This document shows, one piece after another, positions 34,674 through 42,390 of a stretch of DNA of 64,000 bases. A program made the translations under genes and the position numbers. Every line of letters begins with the position of its first letter. Positions within the stretch are counted from its first letter, which is position 1. The DNA is taken from positions 1 through 64,000 of the forward strand of contig PBMR01000017.1 of NCBI GenBank assembly GCA_002722735.1, given 5' to 3'. The notes under the pieces are model-generated. The model saw only the letters and a program-made list of their open reading frames with translations. It was not told where the DNA came from and made no database searches. This stretch comes from Methanobacteriota archaeon (lineage in GTDB: Archaea > Thermoplasmatota > Poseidoniia > Poseidoniales > Thalassarchaeaceae).

Positions 34674-36335
34674 ATGATTCATGACACAAGCGGCATTCGC
34701 CGAGGCATGGTCCATGTTCTGGAGACAGGTTTCGAAGCAATGAGCGGCGAGAATCCGAACGGCAGTCCGAGCATCAGGGGCTACAACATCGTCAACGGCG
34801 AGTTGAGGGAAGCTAGTGACGGTGGGACCTTCGAGAGTCGGAACCCAGCGTGGCTGGTCGATTGCCTCGGGGAGTTCCCACAGTCGACCAAGCAGGACGT
34901 ACGCGACGCTTTGCACGCCGCGGGCGACGCTTTTCCGGGCTGGGCGGCCACACCAGCCCCCACCCGAGGCCAGATAATCGGTAACATGGGTAGGCTGCTG
35001 ATGAAACACAAGGATGACATTGTGCGCGTAGAGACCCGTGAGATTGGCAAGACTCTCAAGGAGAGTGCCGGCTCGGTGCAGGAGGCGATAGACACCTGTC
35101 TGTTCTTCCAGTCCGAGGGACGGAGGCTGTATGGCCAGACAGTGAACTCCGAACTGCCGGACAAGGAGTTGTTCACCTACCGCCGACCGCTGGGCGTCTG
35201 TGGGATAATAAATGCCTGCAACTTCCCCGCTGCAGTACCATTCTGGAAGATGATCCCCGCAATAATGTGCGGGAATACGTGCGTCTGGAAGAGCCCACAG
35301 GACGCTCCACTGCTCTCGTTCATGCTCACACGAATTATGCACGAAGCTGGTCTGCCGAACGGAGTGATCAACCTCGTTCACGGGAGGGGAAGCGGTGCTG
35401 GGCAATACCTCGTTGACGCGGTTGATGAGGGCCTAGTCAACAAGATCAGTTTCACTGGATCCACCCCCGTGGGCAAGATGATTGGAGAAACCTGCGGTCG
35501 CAATCTAGTATCTTGCTCACTCGAGCTGGGTGGGAAGAATCCGCTCGTGGTCATGCCCTCAGCCAACCTCGACAACGCCGTCGAGGGAGCCTACTGGGCA
35601 GGCTTCGGCACTGCGGGACAGCGCTGTACGAGCCTCGGCAACCTGATACTCCACGAGGAAATCTACGACGAGTTCATGTCGAAGTTCATGTCGAAGGTGG
35701 AGTCTACCAGAATCGGTGACTCAATGCGCAATGATGACGTCCTCTATGGTCCGATGCTCTCGGAGAAGTATGCGAAGGACTTCGTAACCACCCTGGGTAT
35801 TTGCGAGATGGACGGCGCGACCAAACTCTGGGGCGAGGGAATAATCACTGAGGACAACAAGCCGGCCAACTTCCTAGGCGACGCCTCCGAGGGCACCTAC
35901 ATGTGGCCTCATGTGTACGCTGAGGTGACCGAGGACATGAGGTGCTTCCACGAGGAGATCTTCGGGCCCGTGGTGACGGTTGTCAAGGCGAGTGGCTTCG
36001 ATCACGCTCTGCACCTCGCTAACGCATCTCCCTACGGCCTGTCGAGTGCCTGCTATACCAATGACAGGCTCGAGGCATATCGATTCAAGACTGGCATCAA
36101 GGCCGGAATGACTGGCATCAACAATTCCACCACTGGTGCCGAAGCCCATCTACCGTTCGGCGGCGTCAAAGGCAGTGGCAACGGAACCCGAGAGTCCGGA
36201 ATCTGGGTCATCGAGTCATATTCCTACTGGCACGCTGTCAACGACGAGCTCTCGGGCAAACTCCAACTAGCGCAGATGGACGTCGATGAAATCCGCATTG
36301 AGAAAGCAGAAGCCGATTACTCCGCGCTCGCTTAG
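34674..36335 (+). CDS. NAD(P)-dependent aldehyde dehydrogenase (ALDH7/P5C-dehydrogenase-like)
   Basis: Oxidises an aldehyde to a carboxylate. Conserved elements: [26 protein letters not shown], catalytic Glu in [11 protein letters not shown], catalytic Cys in [11 protein letters not shown], and the C-terminal [12 protein letters not shown]. The [10 protein letters not shown] block and the HEEIYDEF helix recall ALDH7 (2-aminoadipate semialdehyde dehydrogenase) and pyrroline-5-carboxylate types. A lysine 6-transaminase in the same window would supply 2-aminoadipate semialdehyde, so a role in lysine breakdown is possible. About 553 residues from ATG 34674; the first 40-50 residues look non-conserved, so a later start (34707 or 34741) is possible. 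Confidence 0.88.
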   Translation: MIHDTSGIRRGMVHVLETGFEAMSGENPNGSPSIRGYNIVNGELREASDGGTFESRNPAWLVDCLGEFPQSTKQDVRDALHAAGDAFPGWAATPAPTRGQIIGNMGRLLMKHKDDIVRVETREIGKTLKESAGSVQEAIDTCLFFQSEGRRLYGQTVNSELPDKELFTYRRPLGVCGIINACNFPAAVPFWKMIPAIMCGNTCVWKSPQDAPLLSFMLTRIMHEAGLPNGVINLVHGRGSGAGQYLVDAVDEGLVNKISFTGSTPVGKMIGETCGRNLVSCSLELGGKNPLVVMPSANLDNAVEGAYWAGFGTAGQRCTSLGNLILHEEIYDEFMSKFMSKVESTRIGDSMRNDDVLYGPMLSEKYAKDFVTTLGICEMDGATKLWGEGIITEDNKPANFLGDASEGTYMWPHVYAEVTEDMRCFHEEIFGPVVTVVKASGFDHALHLANASPYGLSSACYTNDRLEAYRFKTGIKAGMTGINNSTTGAEAHLPFGGVKGSGNGTRESGIWVIESYSYWHAVNDELSGKLQLAQMDVDEIRIEKAEADYSALA

Positions 36336-36439
36336 AGCATGGGCTCTCCGCACACTGGACAAGGCATCCCGGGAAGCCATGCTCCGGGCATGTGACCGCA
36401 GTTGGGGCAGATGGATGTCCCGATGTCATCGCCTATCAT
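36332..36439 (-). CDS. Possible 35-residue zinc-ribbon protein
   Basis: Below the ORF-track size cut-off at this start. From ATG 36439 the sequence is MIGDDIGTSICPNCG, then [20 protein letters not shown] to a TAA. Two CPxCG knuckles 12 residues apart make a complete four-Cys zinc site. It lies in the spacer between the aldehyde dehydrogenase (convergent, 4-nt overlap) and the sdh operon (divergent). The track's 146-residue version extends into sdhC in antisense and is not credible. No clear promoter. Chance occurrence of two CPxCG motifs in a spacer seems unlikely, but expression is unproven. Confidence 0.45.
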   Translation of the reverse strand: MIGDDIGTSICPNCGHMPGAWLPGMPCPVCGEPML

Positions 36440-36565
36440 GTCAGAGCCAAGTTGGGGTCGGATGCCTTGAACCTTGCACTGGAGTTTCGTGAGGTTGGAA
36501 TGCAATCCCTTATGGGGACTTGGGCGTGCCCGCAGGGCACGGGGTGCACTCAGTTGAGCCAGAGC

Positions 36566-37414
36566 ATGAAGCTCCCGATGAAACGGGGCTTCGGCAAGAC
36601 CGATCGCACGGATGACTGGTGGAAGGGCCCGGTGGCAATGGCCGCCTACCTCGGGATTATGGTCGCTTATTCTGCCTGGCGCGGCATGATGGAAGCCGAC
36701 TTCTGGATCTTCTCTGACTTTGGAAGGAGCGCTGGGCAGCAGACGATGGCTATTGAGAGCGGGGGGAGTCACGTTCTGAGCCCCTTGTTCTCCCCTCTGG
36801 TCATCCCCGGGGGCGATGGCTTGGGCTCGATGGTGCCACTCGAACTCGCTTGGATGTCGCCGGCTATGTTCATACTAATCTTCCCAATAGGCATCAGGGC
36901 CACCTGCTACTACTACCGCAAGGCGTACTATCGCGCCTTCATGCAGAATCCGACCGGTTGCGTGGTCTCCAAGCCCTGGAATGAATACAGCGGCGAGACC
37001 GGTCTCCTGCTGGCGCAGAATCTGCATCGCTACTTCATGTACGCCGGTCTTGCCTACCTGCCCATCCTGTCATACGACGTCTGGTTGTCAGTCAACTTCC
37101 ACGATGCGACAGATGCCCACTCGTACGGCGTCAGCATCGGCTCGCTCGTGCTTCTAATCAACGTCGTACTGCTCGCTGGATACACCTTCGGGTGCCATGC
37201 CATCCGTCATCTCTTCGGGGGCGGAACCAACAAATGGACCGGTACTGCGATGAGCCGACTGAGATACAGGTTCTGGAGGTTCTCCACCTCACTCAACGAG
37301 CGTCACAAGGATTGGGCTCTCTTCAGCCTGTTCTGGGTCATGTTCTCTGACTTCTACATCTACGCGTGCACCGGCTTCGGGTGGACCGACGTGATTCTGT
37401 GGGGTGGCGTGTGA
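36566..37414 (+). CDS. sdhC: Succinate dehydrogenase membrane anchor (cytochrome b subunit)
   Basis: Quinone-reducing, heme-binding membrane subunit of complex II. The segment FPIGIRATCYYYRKAYYRAF, followed by LLLAQNLHRYFMY, is characteristic of the large single-subunit anchor type I know from actinobacteria and other prokaryotes. Five hydrophobic segments and several His (candidate heme ligands at NLHRY and CHAIRH) are visible. ATG 36566 is chosen because homologues start shortly before DDWWKGP; starts at 36500 or 36392 are possible but add non-conserved residues. The stop overlaps the sdhA ATG (TGATG). Confidence 0.85.
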   Translation: MKLPMKRGFGKTDRTDDWWKGPVAMAAYLGIMVAYSAWRGMMEADFWIFSDFGRSAGQQTMAIESGGSHVLSPLFSPLVIPGGDGLGSMVPLELAWMSPAMFILIFPIGIRATCYYYRKAYYRAFMQNPTGCVVSKPWNEYSGETGLLLAQNLHRYFMYAGLAYLPILSYDVWLSVNFHDATDAHSYGVSIGSLVLLINVVLLAGYTFGCHAIRHLFGGGTNKWTGTAMSRLRYRFWRFSTSLNERHKDWALFSLFWVMFSDFYIYACTGFGWTDVILWGGV

Positions 37415-39240
37415 TGGGCGAGGTTGTCATCCACGAACATGACGTGGTCGTCATCGGCGCTGGAGGGGCTGGTCTTCGCGCCGCCATCGAAGCGAGCACT
37501 GCCGGTGTTAGCGTGGCTATGATCTGCAAGTCGATGCTGGGCAAGGCGCACACCGTCATGGCCGAGGGTGGAGCTGCTGCTGCCCTCGCCAACAAGGACC
37601 CGCGCGACTCCTGGCAGACTCACTTCCGTGACACCATGAAGGGAGGGAAGTACCTCGGCGACTGGCGCATGGCGCAGATCCACGCGCAGCAGGCGCCGGA
37701 TCGAATCCGCGAGCTCGAGCAGTGGGGTGCGGTCTTCGACCGGACCCCCAAGGGCATGACGAGTCAGCGAAATTTCGGCGGCCATACCTACCCAAGGCTC
37801 GCGCATATTGGTGATGCTACCGGTCTCGAGCTGATTCGAACTCTGCAGCAGAGAGGCATTCACATGGGAATGGACGTCTTCATGGAGTTCACGGTCCGCC
37901 GTCTGTTCAAGACCGGTGGACGTGTCTCCGGCTGCTTCGCGTACGATCGCAACGACGGTTCGCTACACGTCTTCAGGGCCAAGACGATCGTTCTCGCGAC
38001 TGGGGGGATCACCCGCTGCTGGGAGGTCTGCTCGGGCTCGTGGGAGTACACCGGAGAGGGGCATGCACTGGCCTACTGGGCAGGTGCTGAGATGGGTGAC
38101 ATGGAGTTCGTCCAGTTCCATCCCACCGGGATGATTTGGCCACCCTCAGTCAAGGGAATCCTCGTTACCGAAGGAGTCCGGGGCGAGGGCGGGATGCTTA
38201 GCAACGCGGAAGGAAGGCGATTCATGTTCGACTACGTGCCGGAGATGTACGCAGACGAGTTCGCAGACACCGAAAAGGAGGCGTTGGCCTGGGTGGACGA
38301 GGTCGTCTCTGGCAAGCTCGCCACCAAACGACGGCCTCCCGAGCTGCTGACTCGTGACGTGGTCGCCAAAGCGATCAACAGCGAGCGTGCCGCCGGTCGT
38401 GCTTCCGAGCACGGAGGCGCCTACCTCGACATCTCTTGGCGAAACCCAGATGAAGTGAAGAAGAAGCTACCGGGGATGTACCACCAGTTCAAGGAGCTCG
38501 CCGCCGTCGATATCACGAAGCAGCGGATGGAGGTAGGGCCGACAGCCCACTACGTGATGGGGGGCGTGAAAGTCGACCCCTACACCCAAGAGACTTCGAT
38601 TCCGGGACTCTACGCCGCGGGAGAGGTCGCAACCGGCCTGCACGGTGCCAATAGGCTGGGTGGCAACTCCCTATCCGACCTCATCGTATTCGGCAAGATC
38701 GCTGGAGAGCAGGCAGCCGGTGCCGCCAAAGAGGCTAGTGAATTCTCAGCTATTGCCCAGTCCGAAATAGACGAGGTCGTGACCGAGACCCTCGCCCCAT
38801 TGCTGCGTGAGGGAGGGGAGAATCCTGCCAAGGTCGTGAATGACCTCCGGGAGATGATGCAGAACAAGGCCGGCATCATCAGGACGGGGGGCCTGCTTCT
38901 GGAAGCAATCACCGACCTCGATGAGTTGGAGGAGCGTGCCGCTGCCACATCACCGGGAGGCGGCAGAACGTACAACCCCGGCTGGCATCAGGCGCTTGAG
39001 CTGAGCGCTATGATCGACGTTAGCAGGATGTGTGCGCTGGCTGCTCACAGGCGCGAGGAGAGCCGGGGTGCGCACACGCGCGACGACTTCCCCGAGACGG
39101 ATCATTCCCACTGGGGGAAGGTGACCAGCGTGATTTCGTTGGGGGAGGGCGGTTCCATGGACATAGGGTTCGCCTCCTATCCTGAGATACCCGGGGAGCT
39201 CACAGCGCTCCTAGACGCGGAAGACCTGCATGAGGGCTGA
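37414..39240 (+). CDS. sdhA: Succinate dehydrogenase flavoprotein subunit
   Basis: FAD-containing catalytic subunit oxidising succinate to fumarate. FAD-binding motif VVVIGAGGAGLRAAIEA; covalent-FAD histidine in KAHTVMAEGG; active-site segments QFHPTGM and EGVRGEGGML; C-terminal GLYAAGEVATGLHGANRLGGNSL. 608 residues, standard. ATG 37414 overlaps the sdhC stop; the track's earlier start (37366) lies inside sdhC. Order sdhC-sdhA-sdhB with overlaps or a 2-nt gap indicates one operon. Confidence 0.97.
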   Translation: MGEVVIHEHDVVVIGAGGAGLRAAIEASTAGVSVAMICKSMLGKAHTVMAEGGAAAALANKDPRDSWQTHFRDTMKGGKYLGDWRMAQIHAQQAPDRIRELEQWGAVFDRTPKGMTSQRNFGGHTYPRLAHIGDATGLELIRTLQQRGIHMGMDVFMEFTVRRLFKTGGRVSGCFAYDRNDGSLHVFRAKTIVLATGGITRCWEVCSGSWEYTGEGHALAYWAGAEMGDMEFVQFHPTGMIWPPSVKGILVTEGVRGEGGMLSNAEGRRFMFDYVPEMYADEFADTEKEALAWVDEVVSGKLATKRRPPELLTRDVVAKAINSERAAGRASEHGGAYLDISWRNPDEVKKKLPGMYHQFKELAAVDITKQRMEVGPTAHYVMGGVKVDPYTQETSIPGLYAAGEVATGLHGANRLGGNSLSDLIVFGKIAGEQAAGAAKEASEFSAIAQSEIDEVVTETLAPLLREGGENPAKVVNDLREMMQNKAGIIRTGGLLLEAITDLDELEERAAATSPGGGRTYNPGWHQALELSAMIDVSRMCALAAHRREESRGAHTRDDFPETDHSHWGKVTSVISLGEGGSMDIGFASYPEIPGELTALLDAEDLHEG

Positions 39241-39242
39241 GC

Positions 39243-40148
39243 ATGAACAACCAAGTGACTTTCAGGGTTTTCAGGGGCGAGCCCGATGCCGACGGGGACC
39301 CGTTCGGGCAGATGATCGACTACACCGTCGATTTGGACGAGGGCATGGTGGTGCTAGACGTCATCCACAGGATCCAGGCCGAGCACGCCCCCGATCTGTC
39401 ATGCCGCTGGAACTGCAAGGCCGGAAAGTGCGGCTCTTGCAGTGCCGAGGTCAACGGAAAGCCTAGGCTGATGTGCATGACGCGGATGGAGGACATCATG
39501 GCAGAGACTCCTGGCGGCGAGCCGGTTCTAGTCAAGCCCATGCAGGCGTTCCCGCTGACGAGGGACCTAGTCACTGACACTTCCTGGGCCTACGATACCG
39601 ACCGGCGAATCTTTCCCATCAATGGGCCCGAAGATCCTGACTGGGAGTTCTATCAGGAGGAGGCCGACAGGCTGCAGGAGTTTCGCTCCTGCGTCGAGTG
39701 CATGCTCTGCGTCAACACCTGCCACGTGCTTCGCGAGCATGGGATGTTCGACGAGTTCGCCGGCCCTCGCTTCTTCGTCCGTCTCGCCAGCCTCGAGATG
39801 CACCCCCTGGACACAGGGAACAGGATTCCCCACATCAAGGACGACTTCGGGATTGGATACTGCAACATCACCAAGTGCTGCACCGAGGTATGCCCGGCTG
39901 GAATCAAGATCACAGACAATGCGATAATCCCCCTCAAGGAGCGGGTTGTGACTGAATTCTACGATCCGCTAGCGACCATAGCGAGGATGCTTGGCATCAA
40001 GGAGAAGCTGCCCGAGCCGAGTCCCCGGTTGCATTTCGGTGATGCGAATGTGAAAGTGGCGGAGAGGGCCCTGAAAGAGGAGAGGTCGCGGGCCGAAGAG
40101 GCTCGGAAACAGGAAAGAGCACGAGTAGAAAGAGCACGCCGCAGGTGA
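39243..40148 (+). CDS. sdhB: Succinate dehydrogenase iron-sulfur subunit
   Basis: Electron-transfer subunit of complex II. 2Fe-2S ligands in CRWNCKAGKCGSC and a later LMC; 4Fe-4S/3Fe-4S ligands in CVECMLCVNTC and CCTEVCPAG. It starts 2 nt after sdhA. The last 35 residues are a highly charged Arg/Glu helix (RAEEARKQERARVERARRR) beyond the usual end of the family, which is unusual and of unknown role. Confidence 0.96.
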   Translation: MNNQVTFRVFRGEPDADGDPFGQMIDYTVDLDEGMVVLDVIHRIQAEHAPDLSCRWNCKAGKCGSCSAEVNGKPRLMCMTRMEDIMAETPGGEPVLVKPMQAFPLTRDLVTDTSWAYDTDRRIFPINGPEDPDWEFYQEEADRLQEFRSCVECMLCVNTCHVLREHGMFDEFAGPRFFVRLASLEMHPLDTGNRIPHIKDDFGIGYCNITKCCTEVCPAGIKITDNAIIPLKERVVTEFYDPLATIARMLGIKEKLPEPSPRLHFGDANVKVAERALKEERSRAEEARKQERARVERARRR

Positions 40149-40203
40149 CTAAGGCTACCGCTCTCGGCCCTTCGATGACCGACTACAAAGCCGACTACAA
40201 AGC

Positions 40204-40467
40204 TCAGTTTCGGTCTATTCGGACCTTGCTGACGTTGGCCTTGTTGATCTTGTCAGGTAGCCATGCAGGGGCGTTGGCGCCCTTCGCTACCATCTTCTTC
40301 CAGCCCTTGAACACGTGAACGCGGTTGGTTCCCCTCTCTCTGAGGTGGATGTCCGTCTCACCACGAGATGCCGCCTTGAGGGCTGCGCCCCTCGGCTGCC
40401 TGCTGTGGAACACCTGTGCAGTGTCCTTTCCGTTCTTCATCAACACGAAGTATTTCTTGTCTCCCAT
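40204..40467 (-). CDS. Chromosomal protein MC1
   Basis: Small archaeal DNA-bending nucleoid protein, 87 residues. Matches the MC1 pattern: KYFVLMKNGKDTAQVFHSRQPRGAALKAASRG, then IHLRERGTNRVHVFKGWKKMV and PAWLPDKINKANVSKVRI. The start at ATG 40467 gives the standard length; the track's 36 extra residues cross the promoter. A TATA box TTTAATA (minus strand, 40503-40510) lies about 40 nt upstream. Converges with sdhB. Confidence 0.93.
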   Translation of the reverse strand: MGDKKYFVLMKNGKDTAQVFHSRQPRGAALKAASRGETDIHLRERGTNRVHVFKGWKKMVAKGANAPAWLPDKINKANVSKVRIDRN

Positions 40468-40502
40468 ATTGGTTTGCCTCGGGGCACGCGAAACCTGACA
40501 GG

Positions 40503-40510
40503 TATTAAAC
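40503..40510 (-). promoter_or_regulatory. TATA box of the MC1 gene
   Basis: GTTTAATA on the minus strand about 40 nt upstream of ATG 40467. Confidence 0.5.
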
Positions 40511-40575
40511 TTGAGGGGGGATAATCGCAATACTGCGTCTATGATTGATAGTATTCCAATGGCCGATGGGCACAT

Positions 40576-40836
40576 TCAAAGTTCTGCGCACGCGAGTGTC
40601 TTGGTATTGGTAATGCCCTCGATGGGGCGTACAGAATCCACGACCAGTCGGGCTATCTCACCCATGCTCTCAGCCTCGATCTTGAGGATCATGTCGTGGT
40701 CGCCAAACAGAATTTGGGCATCAGAGACGAATGGCAAGGCTGATGCCTGCTCAAATACGCTGTACTCGGAGCCGGGCTCGACGTCAACCAGAACATAGCC
40801 TGCGGACATACTGGGACGCGGGAGGTTCGGGGGCAT
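40576..40836 (-). CDS. Stand-alone Lrp/AsnC ligand-binding (RAM) domain protein
   Basis: About 86 residues (or 77 from ATG 40809). AGYVLVDVEPGSEYSVFEQASALPFVSDAQILFGDHDMILKIEAESMGEIARLV follows the beta-alpha-beta RAM fold of Lrp-family regulators, but there is no DNA-binding domain. Such single-domain proteins may sense amino acids and pair with full-length Lrp regulators. GATTTACG lies 24-29 nt before ATG 40836, favouring a leaderless start there. Divergent from the macro domain gene. Confidence 0.85.
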   Translation of the reverse strand: MPPNLPRPSMSAGYVLVDVEPGSEYSVFEQASALPFVSDAQILFGDHDMILKIEAESMGEIARLVVDSVRPIEGITNTKTLACAEL

Positions 40837-40908
40837 GAAATCTTCCCCGCTTCGCGTAAATCGCCACCTACGATGAATACATATCGGATGGCTTCCCCTC
40901 GGGGTCGT

Positions 40909-41550
40909 ATGGCCGATGTGGTAATCGTCAGAGAGTGCCGGCATGGGCAGGTTCGCGTCCTATACGGCGATATCGTCAAGGTCGAGGGAGATGTTATGGT
41001 CATTCCAGCCAACAACAGGCTCGCTGGCAGGGAGGGGCTCGACGAGCGTATGCAACAAGCAGCCGGCCCGGGCCTGAGGGAGCACTGTGTCGGTATTGCA
41101 AAGGAGAAGAGGAAACTCAACCTACAGCCCTGCAGCGTGGGAGAGGCCGTCTCGACCCCTTCCTTCGACCTTCCAGCCTCCAACCTCGTGCACGTGGTTG
41201 GGCCCGATTGCCGGAGACCCACCCAGGACAACTTCCGCAGGGAGCTATTGAGGAACTCGTATGGGGCCCTGTTCGAAGAGGTCGAGGGACTCGAGCCGAG
41301 GGATACCCTCGTGCTGCCTCCCCTCGGAATGGACGTCTTTGCCTATCCACACAGGGAGGGTGCGAGAATGACCATGGAGATCATCCTCGCTTGGATGGAC
41401 AGCGAGGATGATCCGGGCGTCAAAATGGTGCTAATCGTAACTCACGAGGACAACTTCCTCAACAACATGAAGACAGTCTACAGGGAAAGCGAGGACCAGT
41501 TCCCCGGGGTTGACCGGACAAGGGATTACCGAAAGGGCAAGATTCAGTGA
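40909..41550 (+). CDS. Macro domain protein
   Basis: About 213 residues. RVLYGDIVKVEGDVMVIPANNRLAGREGLDERMQQAAG is the signature first half of a macro domain (strand, NN motif, substrate loop, helix). The loop LAGREGLD lacks the usual GGGV sequence, so ADP-ribose hydrolase activity is uncertain. The end region LVLPPLGMDVFAYPHREGA matches the second ligand loop (family G.G.YGxPxxxAA). AATACATAT lies about 28 nt before ATG 40909, supporting that start. The fold binds ADP-ribose or related nucleotides. Confidence 0.82.
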   Translation: MADVVIVRECRHGQVRVLYGDIVKVEGDVMVIPANNRLAGREGLDERMQQAAGPGLREHCVGIAKEKRKLNLQPCSVGEAVSTPSFDLPASNLVHVVGPDCRRPTQDNFRRELLRNSYGALFEEVEGLEPRDTLVLPPLGMDVFAYPHREGARMTMEIILAWMDSEDDPGVKMVLIVTHEDNFLNNMKTVYRESEDQFPGVDRTRDYRKGKIQ

Positions 41551-41594
41551 GCCTGCACCAATGTGCTCAATAACCCTGAGAACGGGATGCAACC

Positions 41595-42170
41595 GTGGGG
41601 AGCGCATACGAGCGAGAGTTGCGAGCCGTGCTCGCAGGCGAGCTGAAAGGGGTCAGGGCGATTACCAGGTCCTGCACCGAAGTTGAGCGGGCCAGGGCGA
41701 TGCGCGTCATCCAGAGGCCGTTTCTGGTTGTCAGGGCGCCGGGTAGTGGCTCCGAGGGCACCGGGGACCTTCTCGTGCTGCGAGGCGACATGTGCTTCCC
41801 GATAGAGGTCAAGTCATCGAAGAGCGACAAGATATACCTCTCTGGCAGAACGATGGAGCAGTACAAGGCACTGATTTCCACTGGTGAGAGGTGTGGACTG
41901 CTGCCGTTGTACGCCTTCAGGCTGAAGGGCGTGAGGGGGGATAGCTGGAGGGTGATGAGGGTCGATGTCGATGGTCTGACAGGAAAACTGAGGCACCTCT
42001 CGAGGAGCATCCCCCCCTTGCCCCTGACCAGCAGGGGCGTGCCTCATCTGAACTGGCACAAGGGGATGCCGGTGCATCGCTTCCTAGCGCTCGTGTGCAA
42101 GTCGGAAGGCGTGAAAGGCGTGTCGAGGTCAGAATCCGGCCTCTCGATCAGCGAGTCCGTCTCTGGCTAG
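41595..42170 (+). CDS. Hjc-like Holliday junction resolvase with N-terminal insertion
   Basis: A nuclease of the archaeal Hjc fold, 191 residues. Predicted catalytic residues: Glu6 (AYERELRAVL), Asp58 (GTGDLLVL), Glu71 and Lys73 (IEVKSSKS), equivalent to the ExxxL...D...ExK pattern of Hjc. Compared with the Hjc sequence I recall, about 25 extra residues (GELKGVRAITRSCTEVERAR) separate the first helix from the second strand, and about 60 residues are added at the C-terminus. It starts at GTG 41595. It is plausibly the recombination partner of RadA and Hel308 in this window, although a different endonuclease role cannot be excluded. Confidence 0.72.
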   Translation: MGSAYERELRAVLAGELKGVRAITRSCTEVERARAMRVIQRPFLVVRAPGSGSEGTGDLLVLRGDMCFPIEVKSSKSDKIYLSGRTMEQYKALISTGERCGLLPLYAFRLKGVRGDSWRVMRVDVDGLTGKLRHLSRSIPPLPLTSRGVPHLNWHKGMPVHRFLALVCKSEGVKGVSRSESGLSISESVSG

Positions 42171-42174
42171 GCCT

Positions 42175-42354
42175 CTACAGGCCGGAGAGTCTCTTCTCAA
42201 TCGCATCGAGCCTGGACTTGAGGGACTCAAGCCCCTCCCTGATGGTCGAGAGGTCGGATTGGTCGAGCAGTCTGCGAATGCTCTCACGCTCCCTTGCAAG
42301 CGAGTCCATGCGTCGGTTGAGGCTCCTATTGTCGGATAGCCCGCGCCCGGTCAC
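42175..42354 (-). CDS. Possible 59-residue coiled-coil protein
   Basis: Just below the ORF-track cut-off. From GTG 42354: VTGRGLSDNRSLNRRMDSLA, then a continuous amphipathic charged helix with heptad-spaced Leu/Ile (LLDQSDLSTIREGLESLKSR, ending IEKRLSGL). It fills the gap between the Hjc-like gene (convergent, 4-nt gap) and the S2P-like gene (divergent). AGAATACG lies about 26 nt before the GTG. No family recognised. An internal ATG (residue 16) is an alternative start. Confidence 0.45.
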   Translation of the reverse strand: MTGRGLSDNRSLNRRMDSLARERESIRRLLDQSDLSTIREGLESLKSRLDAIEKRLSGL

Positions 42355-42390
42355 GAGTGTCTGACTGGGTGTGGCGTATTCTCCCTTCCG

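Noticed and set aside
36332-36772. 146-residue version of the zinc-ribbon ORF
   Set aside because: Its first 110 residues run antisense through the start of sdhC; only the last 35 residues are credible.
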